Positions 17,205 to 27,600 of a DNA stretch of 53,361 nucleotides are shown here, in pieces. The notes beneath the pieces were generated by a model, which was not told the DNA's origin, did no database searches, and saw only the letters and a program-made list of their open reading frames with translations. A program made the position numbers and the translations under genes. How positions within the stretch are numbered: position 1 is the first letter of the stretch; each line of letters starts with the position of its first letter. This stretch comes from Promethearchaeota archaeon (lineage in GTDB: Archaea > Asgardarchaeota > Lokiarchaeia > Sigyniarchaeales > SOKP01): the NCBI GenBank assembly GCA_030615235.1, contig JAUWZR010000002.1, positions 1 to 53,361 on the forward strand, read 5' to 3'.

Positions 17205-17507
17205 ATGTCTGCTAATTTGGAGATTTTTGCTTTCTATTATAATACTCCTGAAGACGAATCAAAAATATTACTTAGGCAAAATTTAAGTGATTCCTATGAA
17301 GAATTAAAAAAAATTGCTGAGAAATTTAAATTAATAGATGAAATTCCTTCTATGGAAACTATGCAGAATATTATAAATTCAAATTCGTTTTATAAAATAA
17401 CTATAGACAACAATTTTTTTATATACATCCAAAAAAGCGTTATTACATTTAATATTAAAACAGATTCAAAATTTTTTAAAATCGAAGGTAAAGTCGTAAA
17501 GAATTAA
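17205..17507 (+). CDS. Hypothetical 100-residue protein
   Basis: A small soluble acidic/lysine-rich protein beginning MSANLEIFAFYYNTPEDE, with a helix (SYEELKKIAEKF) and a C-terminal beta-rich half (FYKITIDNNFFIYIQKSVITF). The ATG at 17205 is preferred over a TTG 9 nt upstream. No family is recognised. It is the only plus-strand gene next to the minus-strand island that begins at 17755. Confidence 0.45.
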   Translation: MSANLEIFAFYYNTPEDESKILLRQNLSDSYEELKKIAEKFKLIDEIPSMETMQNIINSNSFYKITIDNNFFIYIQKSVITFNIKTDSKFFKIEGKVVKN

Positions 17508-17754
17508 ATTATTTCATTGAGAAGTTTATTAAAGCTTTCATTTTTTTATTAAAGTCCCTATATTTACTAATAGTTTAATTTTTGGCATATTATCTACTCA
17601 TACAATATTTTTCTATTTTTAACTCTATTATAACCAGTTAATTTTCAATCTAAAGAAAATGTTCACTATCATTGAAATCTATTCAATTCAACAAAATCAT
17701 ATTTGATAATTTTAACCTAATTATAAATTAAAAACTCAATAATAGATAAAGAAC

Positions 17755-20124
17755 TTATTTTAATCTTTTAAGATCATCATACAGATCAGTTCTTTTTGAA
17801 TTTTTGGGGATCTTTCTACTCAATAAGCATGAGTTTCTATTAGAATTTGTGATATTAACAAATTGTAGAAGTTTAGGATATAGATCTTCAGGATTAAACG
17901 AATAAGCCATATCTTTACTAAACCCTACACATAATAAATTATTGTTAATGTGGACACCATAATCTTCTAATCTATTCTTTAATAAAATACCATAAGCAGT
18001 GAGTTGTGGTAATGATCTATATATTTCATCCTCATCTTGTTTATAGTCAGCAATTATTAAGTATCCATTTATGAAAAGAATTATATCAATATGACCAATG
18101 TTAAATAAGTTTGAATTTTCAATAGGCTTCCAAACGGGGGATTCAATTGCTATAGTATTATTATCATTTGTTATTACATAAGCCAAAATAGGTGGATGGT
18201 CTGGTTTCTTGCCTATTCTATTTTTTTTATAATATTCAAAAACCTTTTGAACATATTTACACAAAAAAAAGGAAGAATCATATGCTTTTAATTCATCTTT
18301 AAAAAAATCTTTTATATATTCAAATTTTAAGTGCTCAGCATAAGAGCCATAAAATTTTAACATTGAGGCTCTGGGATTATCGTTAGACATGAATATATCA
18401 CGAGGAAAGTTTTCTCTCCAAAGATCATTAAGAAAGTTATAAAGCCCTAGTTTTAGTTGATCATTATTGATGATATTTAAGCGTTCTTCTTTCCATCTAA
18501 AAGGATATGTAATACTTTGATGTTTAAAATCCTTCCGCTTTAATTCTTGTATAGTATTAACCCAATCTATAAAGTATCTTTTATAATATTCTGTATGGTT
18601 TACTTTTATAAATTGACGAATTTTTTCAAATGTATTAGGGTCACTAAACGATGTTCTATTTCGAATTACACGTAATACCCCGCTGGTTCCAAGTATATTA
18701 TGAATAAATAATTTATTTCCAAATTCTTTTGGCTCCATATCTAAAGATTGATATAATTCAAGTAAAAATTGAGTCTCATTGTGATAAAATTCTTGTAATG
18801 ATTTTCTCATCATTTTAATAAAAGTTTCTCTACTATATATCTGCCCTTTATACCTTCCTATATAATCTGCTATATAATCATATAACCGATTGAAATTTTG
18901 ATCATTCACATGTCTAAAACTAAATTCAGACCCAAAACATTGTTCTAATTTCTTAGGAGTTGCTATATCTTCTAAACCACTTGTCTTTTTAAATGTGTAG
19001 TAAAGTAAAGAAAATGCAAAGTTCTGTGGAAAATAATAATCTATTTCGTTGTTTTTATTTATATCCAAAATTGGAAAATCGTTTACAATTGCACAATCAA
19101 AAATTGCCATTGCGTTTTCAATTGAATCACTTATATTAATTCTTAAATCAGGACTTAAAAAAGATTCTAATTTATTAACATATTGAGTTAAATAATTTTC
19201 TACTTTCTGTTGATATTTATCTTGTTCTAGAACAAAATATTCTAACATTATTTGATGTAAAACTTCAGTAAAATTAGTACACGGCATATTAAAGTTTTCA
19301 TTTTCAAGTAACAAATCAAGAAAGTCCGTCTTGTTCAATTTAAGATCTTTTTCATATTTCAAGAAAATAAAACACAAAACCGCTGCTAAAATTTTTGGCT
19401 TCTTTTTTTTCAAACTAATAAAAAAAGACTGAAATTTATTTTCTCCCTCAATTGAATCAATAATTTCCCAAAAGTCCTCGGAAATTTTTTCGGAATCACC
19501 CTCCGAAAAGTTAATGTCATTTAAATTTCTATTATTTAGATATTCAGCATATTTATGGATATATTTATTAGTTAATTCGAAATATTCATTCTCAGTTAAT
19601 TTGTCAGCATTTATTAACTCAAATATGAAATTATATTCGGGAATTCTTTTAAGATGGCTTGAAATTGTAGAACAAACGCTGTTTAAACTTGATAAGGATA
19701 AATTCAATATTTTGGCTAAATCTTTTCGGACCATATTTTCACCTAATCTAGCAAGGTTGAAATAAATCAAAGAAGCTGCTATATAAATGGGATTTTTTAC
19801 TTTTCTTGTCCCAAAACTCTTATAAAATTCATATAATGAGAGGAGGTTTAAAATATCCTCATATATCTTAATGCAATCTTCTTGAAAAGTCTTAGTTAGT
19901 TTGTATTTTAATTCAAAATTTAATTTATTTATGTGATCATCAAGATAAACAAAAATTTTATTCCAATACTTCCTAGTATCACTAACTTGGATTTTTTGCT
20001 TTAATTCATCTTTTTGAATTTCATTATTATCCCAAGATGATTCAGAACCGCATGAATTTATATCATCACGGCTAATTTTTGGTCGGTTCTTATCTGGACA
20101 ATTAAGGTTGCCTTTTTCTCTCAC
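17755..20124 (-). CDS. TFIIB-like cyclin-fold protein fused to PD-(D/E)XK nuclease
   Basis: This 789-residue protein combines two unexpected parts. Residues about 50-160 look like a TFIIB/cyclin repeat: KNPIYIAASLIYFNLARLG followed by VRKDLAKILNLSLSSLNSV. A second, weaker repeat may start near residue 235 (KKPKILAAVLCFIFLKYEKD). The C terminus (about 640-760) has a RecB/Cas4-type nuclease core: GHIDIILF (Asp680), IIADYK (Asp693, Lys695) and QLTAYGILL (Gln707, Tyr711). The middle is helical with no recognised domain. The N-terminal zinc ribbon of true TFIIB is absent (only Cys9 and Cys25). The start is GTG at 20124. It is the most downstream gene of the island. A DNA-targeting nuclease or a diverged transcription-factor relative are both possible; the function is inference. 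Confidence 0.7.
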   Translation of the reverse strand: MREKGNLNCPDKNRPKISRDDINSCGSESSWDNNEIQKDELKQKIQVSDTRKYWNKIFVYLDDHINKLNFELKYKLTKTFQEDCIKIYEDILNLLSLYEFYKSFGTRKVKNPIYIAASLIYFNLARLGENMVRKDLAKILNLSLSSLNSVCSTISSHLKRIPEYNFIFELINADKLTENEYFELTNKYIHKYAEYLNNRNLNDINFSEGDSEKISEDFWEIIDSIEGENKFQSFFISLKKKKPKILAAVLCFIFLKYEKDLKLNKTDFLDLLLENENFNMPCTNFTEVLHQIMLEYFVLEQDKYQQKVENYLTQYVNKLESFLSPDLRINISDSIENAMAIFDCAIVNDFPILDINKNNEIDYYFPQNFAFSLLYYTFKKTSGLEDIATPKKLEQCFGSEFSFRHVNDQNFNRLYDYIADYIGRYKGQIYSRETFIKMMRKSLQEFYHNETQFLLELYQSLDMEPKEFGNKLFIHNILGTSGVLRVIRNRTSFSDPNTFEKIRQFIKVNHTEYYKRYFIDWVNTIQELKRKDFKHQSITYPFRWKEERLNIINNDQLKLGLYNFLNDLWRENFPRDIFMSNDNPRASMLKFYGSYAEHLKFEYIKDFFKDELKAYDSSFFLCKYVQKVFEYYKKNRIGKKPDHPPILAYVITNDNNTIAIESPVWKPIENSNLFNIGHIDIILFINGYLIIADYKQDEDEIYRSLPQLTAYGILLKNRLEDYGVHINNNLLCVGFSKDMAYSFNPEDLYPKLLQFVNITNSNRNSCLLSRKIPKNSKRTDLYDDLKRLK

Positions 20125-20787
20125 AAGATACCCTGTCTATATTAGATATGGATAAACTAAAATATATTAAGAACAAATCCTATTTCTTTAAGGAAATTTT
20201 ATTCCTATTAATATTATTATCATGATCTTTTTAAATTAATAGAAAAAAGCTCTAAAATTTATATTACTATAATCAATAACGAATTAATTTAATCTAATCT
20301 AAATATTTTATCTCTAATAAATTTTACCTGCTCAATCTTTATAAATCTTTGCTGGATTCTTTTCTTTGATTTTGTCTTTATAAATGTCCTAGAAATTTTC
20401 TATAGGATTTTTCCTATATTAACATTCCGCAAAAACTATACCTAAAAATAACCGAAGAATACCTTATACTACTATAAACTATTTTTGAATAATGATTTAT
20501 ACTAGTATAAAGTTTTATAGCTTAGTTTAGATTTGCTATGTATTTTTATTCTTTTATTTCATTATTTAAACATTTTCTTCGAACATTATGTCAAATAATT
20601 ATTGGATTACCCATTTTAGATACTCTAGAATAGTTATTTTTTAAAATCGTTCCAATTTCCAATAATAATTTGTGGTCTTCATATTGTAATTGACTCCATT
20701 CCATTCTAACGTGCCATTCTTCAACATATCTTCTTTTAAATAATTTTTACAATTTTCACAGAATATAACAATTCTGTTCCATTTTTA
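20125..20787. other. 663-bp intergenic region with palindromes
   Basis: No gene is seen. A perfect 16-bp palindrome TTTATACTAGTATAAA lies at 20496-20511, and a related imperfect motif about 30 bp to the left (near 20464-20477). On the minus strand just after the TPR gene stop, a short frame without a start (FCENCKNYLKEDMLKNG, about 20645-20778) looks like a fragment of a protein, but it is too short to call. Confidence 0.4.
20496..20511. promoter_or_regulatory. Perfect 16-bp palindrome, possible operator
   Basis: TTTATACT/AGTATAAA is fully symmetric and has a partial relative about 30 bp away. It is upstream of the cyclin/nuclease gene (minus strand) by about 370 bp. The AT content makes chance palindromes more likely. 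Confidence 0.3.
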
Positions 20788-23604
20788 TCAGGAATTTGAA
20801 GGAAAGATTAATTCCTTGAATTCCTTCGTGTCTTTAATATAATTTAATTTTGTATCCATATTTGCTGTTTCTTTATATTTCTCATTCAGTTCGATTGCTT
20901 TTTCTAATAATCTTAAAGCTTCTTTTTTATTATTTCTAAGGGATTCAATACAAGCTTTCTGATAATATATATTGTCATTATTTTTATCAAGTTTTAATAC
21001 TTGATTATAATATACCATGGCTTCATCGTATCTTTTTAATTCCTGCAACGCAACTCCTTTATTGACTAATGCTGAAATTTTATTTGGTTGAATTTCCAGT
21101 ACTTTTTCGAAATATTTGATCGATTCTTGATATCTCTCTAAGTCTATTAAAGCGCTACCTTTATTTACCATTGCATAAGTATTATACGGGTCAATCAACA
21201 TTGCTTTATCATAAAGATCTATTGCTTCCGCATATTTTTTTAACATAACTAAAACATTTCCTTTATTTACTAATGCATAAGTATTATTTGGATCAATTTC
21301 CAACGCTTTATCATAAAGATCTATTGCTTTTGCATATTTTTCTAATTTAGATAATGCTATTCCTTTATGAAATAATACAAAAGGTTCATTTGGATTAATC
21401 TCTAATGCTCTATCATAAAGAGCTATTGCTTTCTCATATCTCTCTAAATTTAAGAATATTTTACCTTTATTGACCAATACCATAGGATGATTAGGTATAA
21501 TCTCTAATGCTCTATCATAAAGAGCTATTGCTTCTTCATATCTTTTTAAATCAGACAATACATTTGCTTTATTAACTAGGGCTAAAAAATCATGCGGGTC
21601 AATTTCCAGAGCTTTTTCATTATAATCCATAGCCTCCTCGTATCTCCTTAATTCATACAATGCAATTCCTTTATTAGTTAATGCTCTTAGGTGATTTGGA
21701 ATAATCTCCAATGCTTTATCAAAATAAGTTATTGCCTTTTTGTATTTTTTTAAAGCATTTAATGCTGTCCCTTTATTGATTAATGCTTTGGGTTCATGAG
21801 AATTGATCTCCAATACCGTATCACAATTTTCTATTACTTCCCCATACCTCTTTAAGTTTATTAGGGAATTACTTTTATTAACTAGTGTTTCAATATCATA
21901 AGGATTAATATTCAATATTTTGTCATAATTTTCTATTTCCTGTTCGAATTTTCCTAAAGCTGATAACGCGATCCCTTTATTAAAAAACGCTTCAGTTTTA
22001 TATGGGTCAATTTTTAAAGTTTTATCATAATACTCAATTGCTTTTTGAATTTTTTTCAACTTATATAACGCAATACCTTTATTAACTAATATATCAGTAT
22101 TATTCTGGTCTAATCTTAATGCTTTATCCCAACATATTATTGCTTCTTTATAAAGTTCTAATTTTGATAATGCTACTCCTTTATTAATTAATATTTCAAT
22201 CTTATTTGGATTAATATTTAATACTTGATCAAAATATTCTATTGCTTTTTTATGACTCCCTACGTCAGATAAGACAATTCCAATGTTGAATAATGTATCT
22301 GTGTCATTCGGATTAATCTCTAAAGCTTTGTTAAAACATTCTATTGCCTCTTGATATCTTCCTAAATAAGCTAATGAATTTGCTTTATTGAATAAAATTT
22401 CAAAAATATGAGGGGTAATCTCTAATATTTCATCATAGTATTTCATTGCCTCTTCAAACTCTCCAAAATAAAAGGAAAGATTTGCATTAGAACTTAGAGA
22501 TTCTATCCTCTCTGTTACACTCACATGTATTTTTTTAATAGTTTCTTCTTCTAAATTTTGAATTATGGGTTCTAATTGAGGTTCTTCAAAGATTTTAAGA
22601 GAATTCCATTTAATATCCTCCCTACTCTCCCATTTTGGTTGAGTTGGATTCGAATAAAAAATTTTACGGAAAGCAATCCTAAATTCTTTATTAATTTTTA
22701 TAATAGAAAAATTATTTTGATAATATGAACCCTTATAGGATGCACCTCCAATATAGAGATAAGCTCGATTTTTAATTCGATCCGCCTCATCTATAAGTTC
22801 ATTATGAAAATGACCAGATAAAATAATATGGCTTCTTTTTGCCAATTCGCTATATGTAGCGATTCTTTTAGGATTACTTTTTTTTTCAAATTCATGCAGA
22901 TCATCTTTAGGATGATGCATTACAATAATACTGAGTTCTTTAGTATTATAATCTTTTTTTGTAATAATTTGATTAGATTTTATTAAGATTTGAAGTAAAG
23001 GTAACCCAATCCATAATTTACCTTTACATTGATCATTATAAGCGTACCATGCAGAATTAAACACTATAAATCTAATTCCAGAAATGATTTTTTTTCCAAC
23101 TAGATAATTCTTATAATTTCCAATAATCAAGGGTGTTATACCTAAATCTTTTTTGAAATTGATAAAAGGTCTAAAAAGTGGTTCAAATTGCTTAAGTTTT
23201 TCTAATTTTAAATAATCATCAGCCTGTTCATAAGAACTTGGTGGTATTGCGATAATTTTATCCCTATCAATATCATGATTACCGGAGGATATAATTATGT
23301 TTTCAGGTCTAATATTTGTGATTTTCATTAACTTTAATAACCACTCTTTTGCTAATTTATAATCTGCGATTTTTCCCGCCCAGGCTATATCCCCAGAAAT
23401 TACAATAATTTGGGGTTTCCAAAAATCATCGATTTTTTCTAAAGAATTTAATAATTTATTTAGTTCATTTTCTCTTTCTGCATACTTCGTTTGATTTTTT
23501 CTTAGAATTTCATTACGATTAAAATGCAAATCTGAGATGTGAAGTATATTTATACAAGATTCTTTATATCTACTGAATTTCTGTTTTATTATTTCTTCAT
23601 TCAT
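20788..23604 (-). CDS. Calcineurin-like phosphoesterase with about 16 TPRs
   Basis: The N-terminal about 340 residues carry the complete metallophosphoesterase motif set: ISDLHF, SGDIAWAG, SGNHDID, MHHPKDD and SGHFHNE. Residues about 365-915 form a tandem array of about sixteen 34-residue tetratricopeptide repeats of the form LVNKGxALxxLxRYxEAIxxYDKALEIxPN. The phosphoesterase would cut a phosphomono- or diester (protein, nucleotide or nucleic acid; not determinable). The TPR superhelix should bind a partner protein. The repeats give a visible 102-bp DNA period. The gene lies between the cyclin/nuclease gene and the zinc-finger gene on the same strand, with 0.55-0.66 kb gaps, so each probably has its own promoter. 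There are no membrane segments, so it should be cytoplasmic. Confidence 0.9.
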   Translation of the reverse strand: MNEEIIKQKFSRYKESCINILHISDLHFNRNEILRKNQTKYAERENELNKLLNSLEKIDDFWKPQIIVISGDIAWAGKIADYKLAKEWLLKLMKITNIRPENIIISSGNHDIDRDKIIAIPPSSYEQADDYLKLEKLKQFEPLFRPFINFKKDLGITPLIIGNYKNYLVGKKIISGIRFIVFNSAWYAYNDQCKGKLWIGLPLLQILIKSNQIITKKDYNTKELSIIVMHHPKDDLHEFEKKSNPKRIATYSELAKRSHIILSGHFHNELIDEADRIKNRAYLYIGGASYKGSYYQNNFSIIKINKEFRIAFRKIFYSNPTQPKWESREDIKWNSLKIFEEPQLEPIIQNLEEETIKKIHVSVTERIESLSSNANLSFYFGEFEEAMKYYDEILEITPHIFEILFNKANSLAYLGRYQEAIECFNKALEINPNDTDTLFNIGIVLSDVGSHKKAIEYFDQVLNINPNKIEILINKGVALSKLELYKEAIICWDKALRLDQNNTDILVNKGIALYKLKKIQKAIEYYDKTLKIDPYKTEAFFNKGIALSALGKFEQEIENYDKILNINPYDIETLVNKSNSLINLKRYGEVIENCDTVLEINSHEPKALINKGTALNALKKYKKAITYFDKALEIIPNHLRALTNKGIALYELRRYEEAMDYNEKALEIDPHDFLALVNKANVLSDLKRYEEAIALYDRALEIIPNHPMVLVNKGKIFLNLERYEKAIALYDRALEINPNEPFVLFHKGIALSKLEKYAKAIDLYDKALEIDPNNTYALVNKGNVLVMLKKYAEAIDLYDKAMLIDPYNTYAMVNKGSALIDLERYQESIKYFEKVLEIQPNKISALVNKGVALQELKRYDEAMVYYNQVLKLDKNNDNIYYQKACIESLRNNKKEALRLLEKAIELNEKYKETANMDTKLNYIKDTKEFKELIFPSNS

Positions 23605-24156
23605 AACAATGGTTTACTTCAATTATGTGTTATTAGTTTGATCAAATATAAGTATAAAAGATTAGCTTATATTTTCATTTTTAGTTATATAAATAAAGTC
23701 TTATTTTTGAGATATTTTTTTTGATTATTACATTTGTGTAATTTCTTGATAAAAAAATTAAGAGGGTAATTCATTTAGAAATGCATATAAATTTTTTACA
23801 TTTTGATCTACTTCACTAAAATTTGCATTCATATTTAATTAACCAATTACCATTCTTATAATCTGAAAAAGATTCAGTCAATTAAATTCTTTTATTAGTT
23901 GGGTATAGTAATGATTTATCGATTGCAGTGGTCAACATAATTATTAATTTTTCTCTCTCTCATAGTTTTGAAAATCCTCATTTCAAGGAAGAAGAGTTAA
24001 GCAAAATTTATTTACACATTCAAGGATTAAAAATCTAGAGTATTGTAAGAATCTTATTATTGGGATAAATATCATTCATTATTAGATATATTTAGATTTA
24101 AATGCTTTTAACACATTGCTTTTATATGGGAGTTTTATAGGGATTGAGTAATTAAA
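23605..24156. other. Intergenic region, nothing firm
   Basis: A 24-codon minus-strand frame (MNANFSEVDQNVKNLYAFLN..., about 23761-23835) has no ribosome site. Otherwise the region is AT-rich without visible structure. Confidence 0.35.
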
Positions 24157-24417
24157 TTATTCTTTTGAAAAATCTTCTAAGGTCCTGCATTTATATGGAA
24201 ATTCTAACTTATTTTCGCAGTTATTACATTCTATTTGAATTTCACAAAACGAAGGATCATTAATGTGTCCAAAAAACTTTACAGAGCAGTCTTTTCCACA
24301 TTCTGAACATTGGAAATCAATATAATCGCTTGGAGAATCGGTAATAAAAAATCTTACTCTACCAGCTGGATTTTCATTTTCTAAATAATTTCTAAGAGCA
24401 TTATGTTCATTAGACAT
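24157..24417 (-). CDS. Small cysteine-rich (zinc-finger-like) protein
   Basis: The 86-residue protein has seven cysteines: C37-x2-C40-x3-C44 (CSECGKDC), then Cys58, C64-x2-C67 (CNNC) and Cys77. This suggests one or two zinc sites in a beta-rich ribbon (DFQCSECGKDCSVKFFG). The N terminus is polar and helical. It has the best ribosome site in the island, AAAGGAGGT about 8 nt before the ATG, so it is probably strongly translated. It stands between the CHAT-NACHT-LRR gene and the TPR phosphoesterase. No family is recognised. A regulator or partner of the neighbours is conceivable but unproven. Confidence 0.65.
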   Translation of the reverse strand: MSNEHNALRNYLENENPAGRVRFFITDSPSDYIDFQCSECGKDCSVKFFGHINDPSFCEIQIECNNCENKLEFPYKCRTLEDFSKE

Positions 24418-24680
24418 ATTTTAAGACCTCCTTTAATTTTACATTATTTTATTATTATTATATAATTCATTAAAAAAAAATGAATCTAGTAATCAATAAA
24501 TAAGATACATTATTAATTGAATATTTAGATTATTTAAGAGATATTAGCTATAAACTTCAACACATAGATGCTAGAGTCAAGCAATCCGAAACAGAAATGT
24601 TATTTCATAATACAATAAATATTATTAATATCCATTATTCATAGACTACATTAATGTTCATCTTCTTATCAAGATCTGCT

Positions 24681-27600
24681 TCATTCAATTTTGTTTAATG
24701 AATCTGGGATTGAGCAATTTGGAGCTACCTTAATAATATAAAATTTTGGATTTAATAAAGTTAAATAATCATCTAATGAAATCTCAATCTCCTTATCTGT
24801 ATAGATTCTTAAATCAATGTCATTTTCTTTAATTTTTTTAAGATCTTCTGGTAAAATTCTTAATTCTGGAAGCTCAACCCATAAGTGTGTTAAATTGAAT
24901 AACTCATGGAGGAAATTTGGAAATTTGCAATTAGTTTTTACCTTAATTTTGAAAGTACAAATATCTTTTGGATTCCAAAAATCATTTGAAAACTCTATAA
25001 ATTTGTCAGTTATGACCAGTTGCTGGATTTGCTTGAAATGTATTAAATATCTTGGTATTTGGTCAATAAGCTCTGTATTTACCTCAAGATATAATAAGTT
25101 TCTACATTCTTGGACAAAATTAGGTATAAAATTATTATCATCAATTCTAATATGAGTTATTTTATCGAAATTACTCTCTAATAAATCAAAAAATCTACTT
25201 ATTCTTGAACCTGAAACTCTTAAATGAGCAATATTTTGAGTATTTGAAAATTGTATAGGTTTTCTATGCGAGATCGAAATTTCCATGCGATTATTTTTAT
25301 TATCTTCCCAAAAATTTTCTTGGAAATCTTGAGAACCCCCGAATGAAATATGTAGACACTTTATTTTTGGAAGGTTTTTAATTAATTCTGGAATTTTATC
25401 TAATGGAGGATTTATCCAACGTATATAAGATAAATTTTTAAGATTCTCCCAAGATTTTGGTAAGTCTTTTGCTGCTATATCAATTATTTGAAGATGTGTT
25501 ATATTTTCTAATTTATTAAGCGATTCACTTAATATGCATCTTTTATTTACTCTAAGTTCTAATCTATACTTAGTATCTTCACTTCCAAATTCCCCTGTTA
25601 ATCCGGTTAACGTAATCGATGTTATCAATAGTTGAGTAAATTGAGATAAATTACCAAAAAAGTTAGGTAGCTCTGTTAATTGAGGAAGATTAATTCGAAG
25701 ATGCGTTATATTTTTCATTGAAATTTCGTCTTTGGGTAATTTACAATCATTTCTTACTCTTGCTAAAAATATACCCTTATTCGAATTATTAAGAAAGTCT
25801 TCATTAGAAGTAGGTAGAGGATCTTCTGAAATAAGCATTTTTTTAATATAAGGTGATAAAAATACCCAAGCTTTTAAATTAGTAACAAATGGGAAATCTA
25901 TTCTTAGATGGGTTAAATTCTCGAAATTACCTATTATATCCGGTAAAATGCTTTGGCCTCTTGAAAATCCGAATAAATATATTCCTTTACCAGAGATTTT
26001 CCAATAGTTTATTTTTTTAAAGAATTCTTTTGTAAGATTTTCTTGATTGGTGATTAGAAGCTTATTTAATACGCCATTAATAGATACATTTTTTGGGAAT
26101 CTAGTAAGTACCTTAATCCATACTTTTTCAATATGAGAAGGAATAGTTAACTCATTTAATATAAATTGTGTAGGGAGGTTAACTAATATTCGAGAACTGT
26201 CTAATTGGTTTTGAGCCATATAATCTTTGATATCTTCTAGATTTTGAGATATATTAATTAAAATGTTCGGAAACATATCCCATTTAAATACAATATCCGG
26301 TAAAATATTTGATATTTGAGAATTGATGATTACCTCGTTTAACTTAGAGCAAGATTTTAGACTTTCAGGAAAATTAAATTTAAAGAAATTTTCTATATAA
26401 ATTGATTCAAGATTCTTTAATAAAGAAATTGATTCATGCAGATTAAGTACAAATTGATGACCTTTTCCTTGAATATCAATTATTTTTAAATTTTTGATTG
26501 TAGTACTTTTCCCAAATTTAATTAATTCTCCCTTAAGTTCTAAAGATTCTAATTCTTCTAAGGACCAAAATAAATCTTTAAATTCAAAATAGTTTTGCAT
26601 TTCAAATATATTCAATAAACTCTTTGGTATTTGTAATGTTAAAGAACTAATATACTCATTAGAAATTGTAACCCAATAAGTATATTCACCAGAATAATCC
26701 TTTAAATGATTTAAATAATCAATAATGACAGCATCCTTAATTTTTAAATGAATTTTTTCCAGTTTCGGCGTTAATTGCCCTCTAATTTCTATTTCATCAT
26801 CTACAATTAGTAAATTATCGTCAACATAATTGATGGATGGTAATGTTTGCTTTTTTGGGTAAAATGAAATATATGTATTTCTCATTAAATTGATAAATTT
26901 AAGATTCTTGAACTCATGCCACCATGAGTTAATTGATTTTATATTGTTATATTGAATATTTATTCTAAATAACCTGTCTAAATTTGTTAAAGTATCTGGA
27001 AGTTCTTTCAATTCATTATGGTCTAAATTTAGAACTTCTAAATTTTTTAATCTACCAATATCTTTAGGAAGTTTTGGTAATTCATTATCTTGAAGAGCTA
27101 ACTTCTTTAAACCTATTAATTTATAAACCCCTTTGGGGATATGTTTTGTTTTTATATGATCTAGGTATAATTCCGATACACGATCATTTATATCAATTAC
27201 ATAACCTTGACTTCTCTTTATTTCTTCAAAATCTGAAAGATTTCTTAGTCTGTGATTTCCTATTTCAACTTCAATTTCTCCTAATGAATTTGCATCGGAT
27301 TTACAAATTTCAAATTCTTGAAATCTTTGTTTCAATTTAGAACTATAGTGTTCAATAAAACCTTGGTATTCTTCTTGAAAGAAATATTTAAATTGTGTTT
27401 TTGTTTTATCCATTTTTATAATACCACTAGAATAGATTACATCCCAACTTCCTTTTTTGTTATATCGAAATTCACTAAGCTCATTATCAAGAATGGGAGT
27501 ATAAGGATCCGCAATTATACTTACTAAATCTTTGAAATCATTTTCTACAGTACCCACAATTCCCATCCTGTTCAAAATAGTATTTTCATTTTGGCGACTT

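Noticed and set aside
20788..23604. TPR array considered as a CRISPR-like or satellite repeat because of the 102-bp period
   Set aside because: The period is 34 codons, the repeats diverge at DNA level but keep TPR residues, and the frame is open throughout: it is coding.
23761..23835. 24-codon minus-strand frame (MNANFSEVDQNV...)
   Set aside because: No ribosome site and too short for a call in such AT-rich DNA.
24525..24650. Plus-strand stretch reading LDYLRDISYKLQHIDARVKQ without a start codon
   Set aside because: It looks faintly protein-like, but it is short, has no ATG/GTG/TTG and matches nothing I recognise; kept only as a possible remnant.
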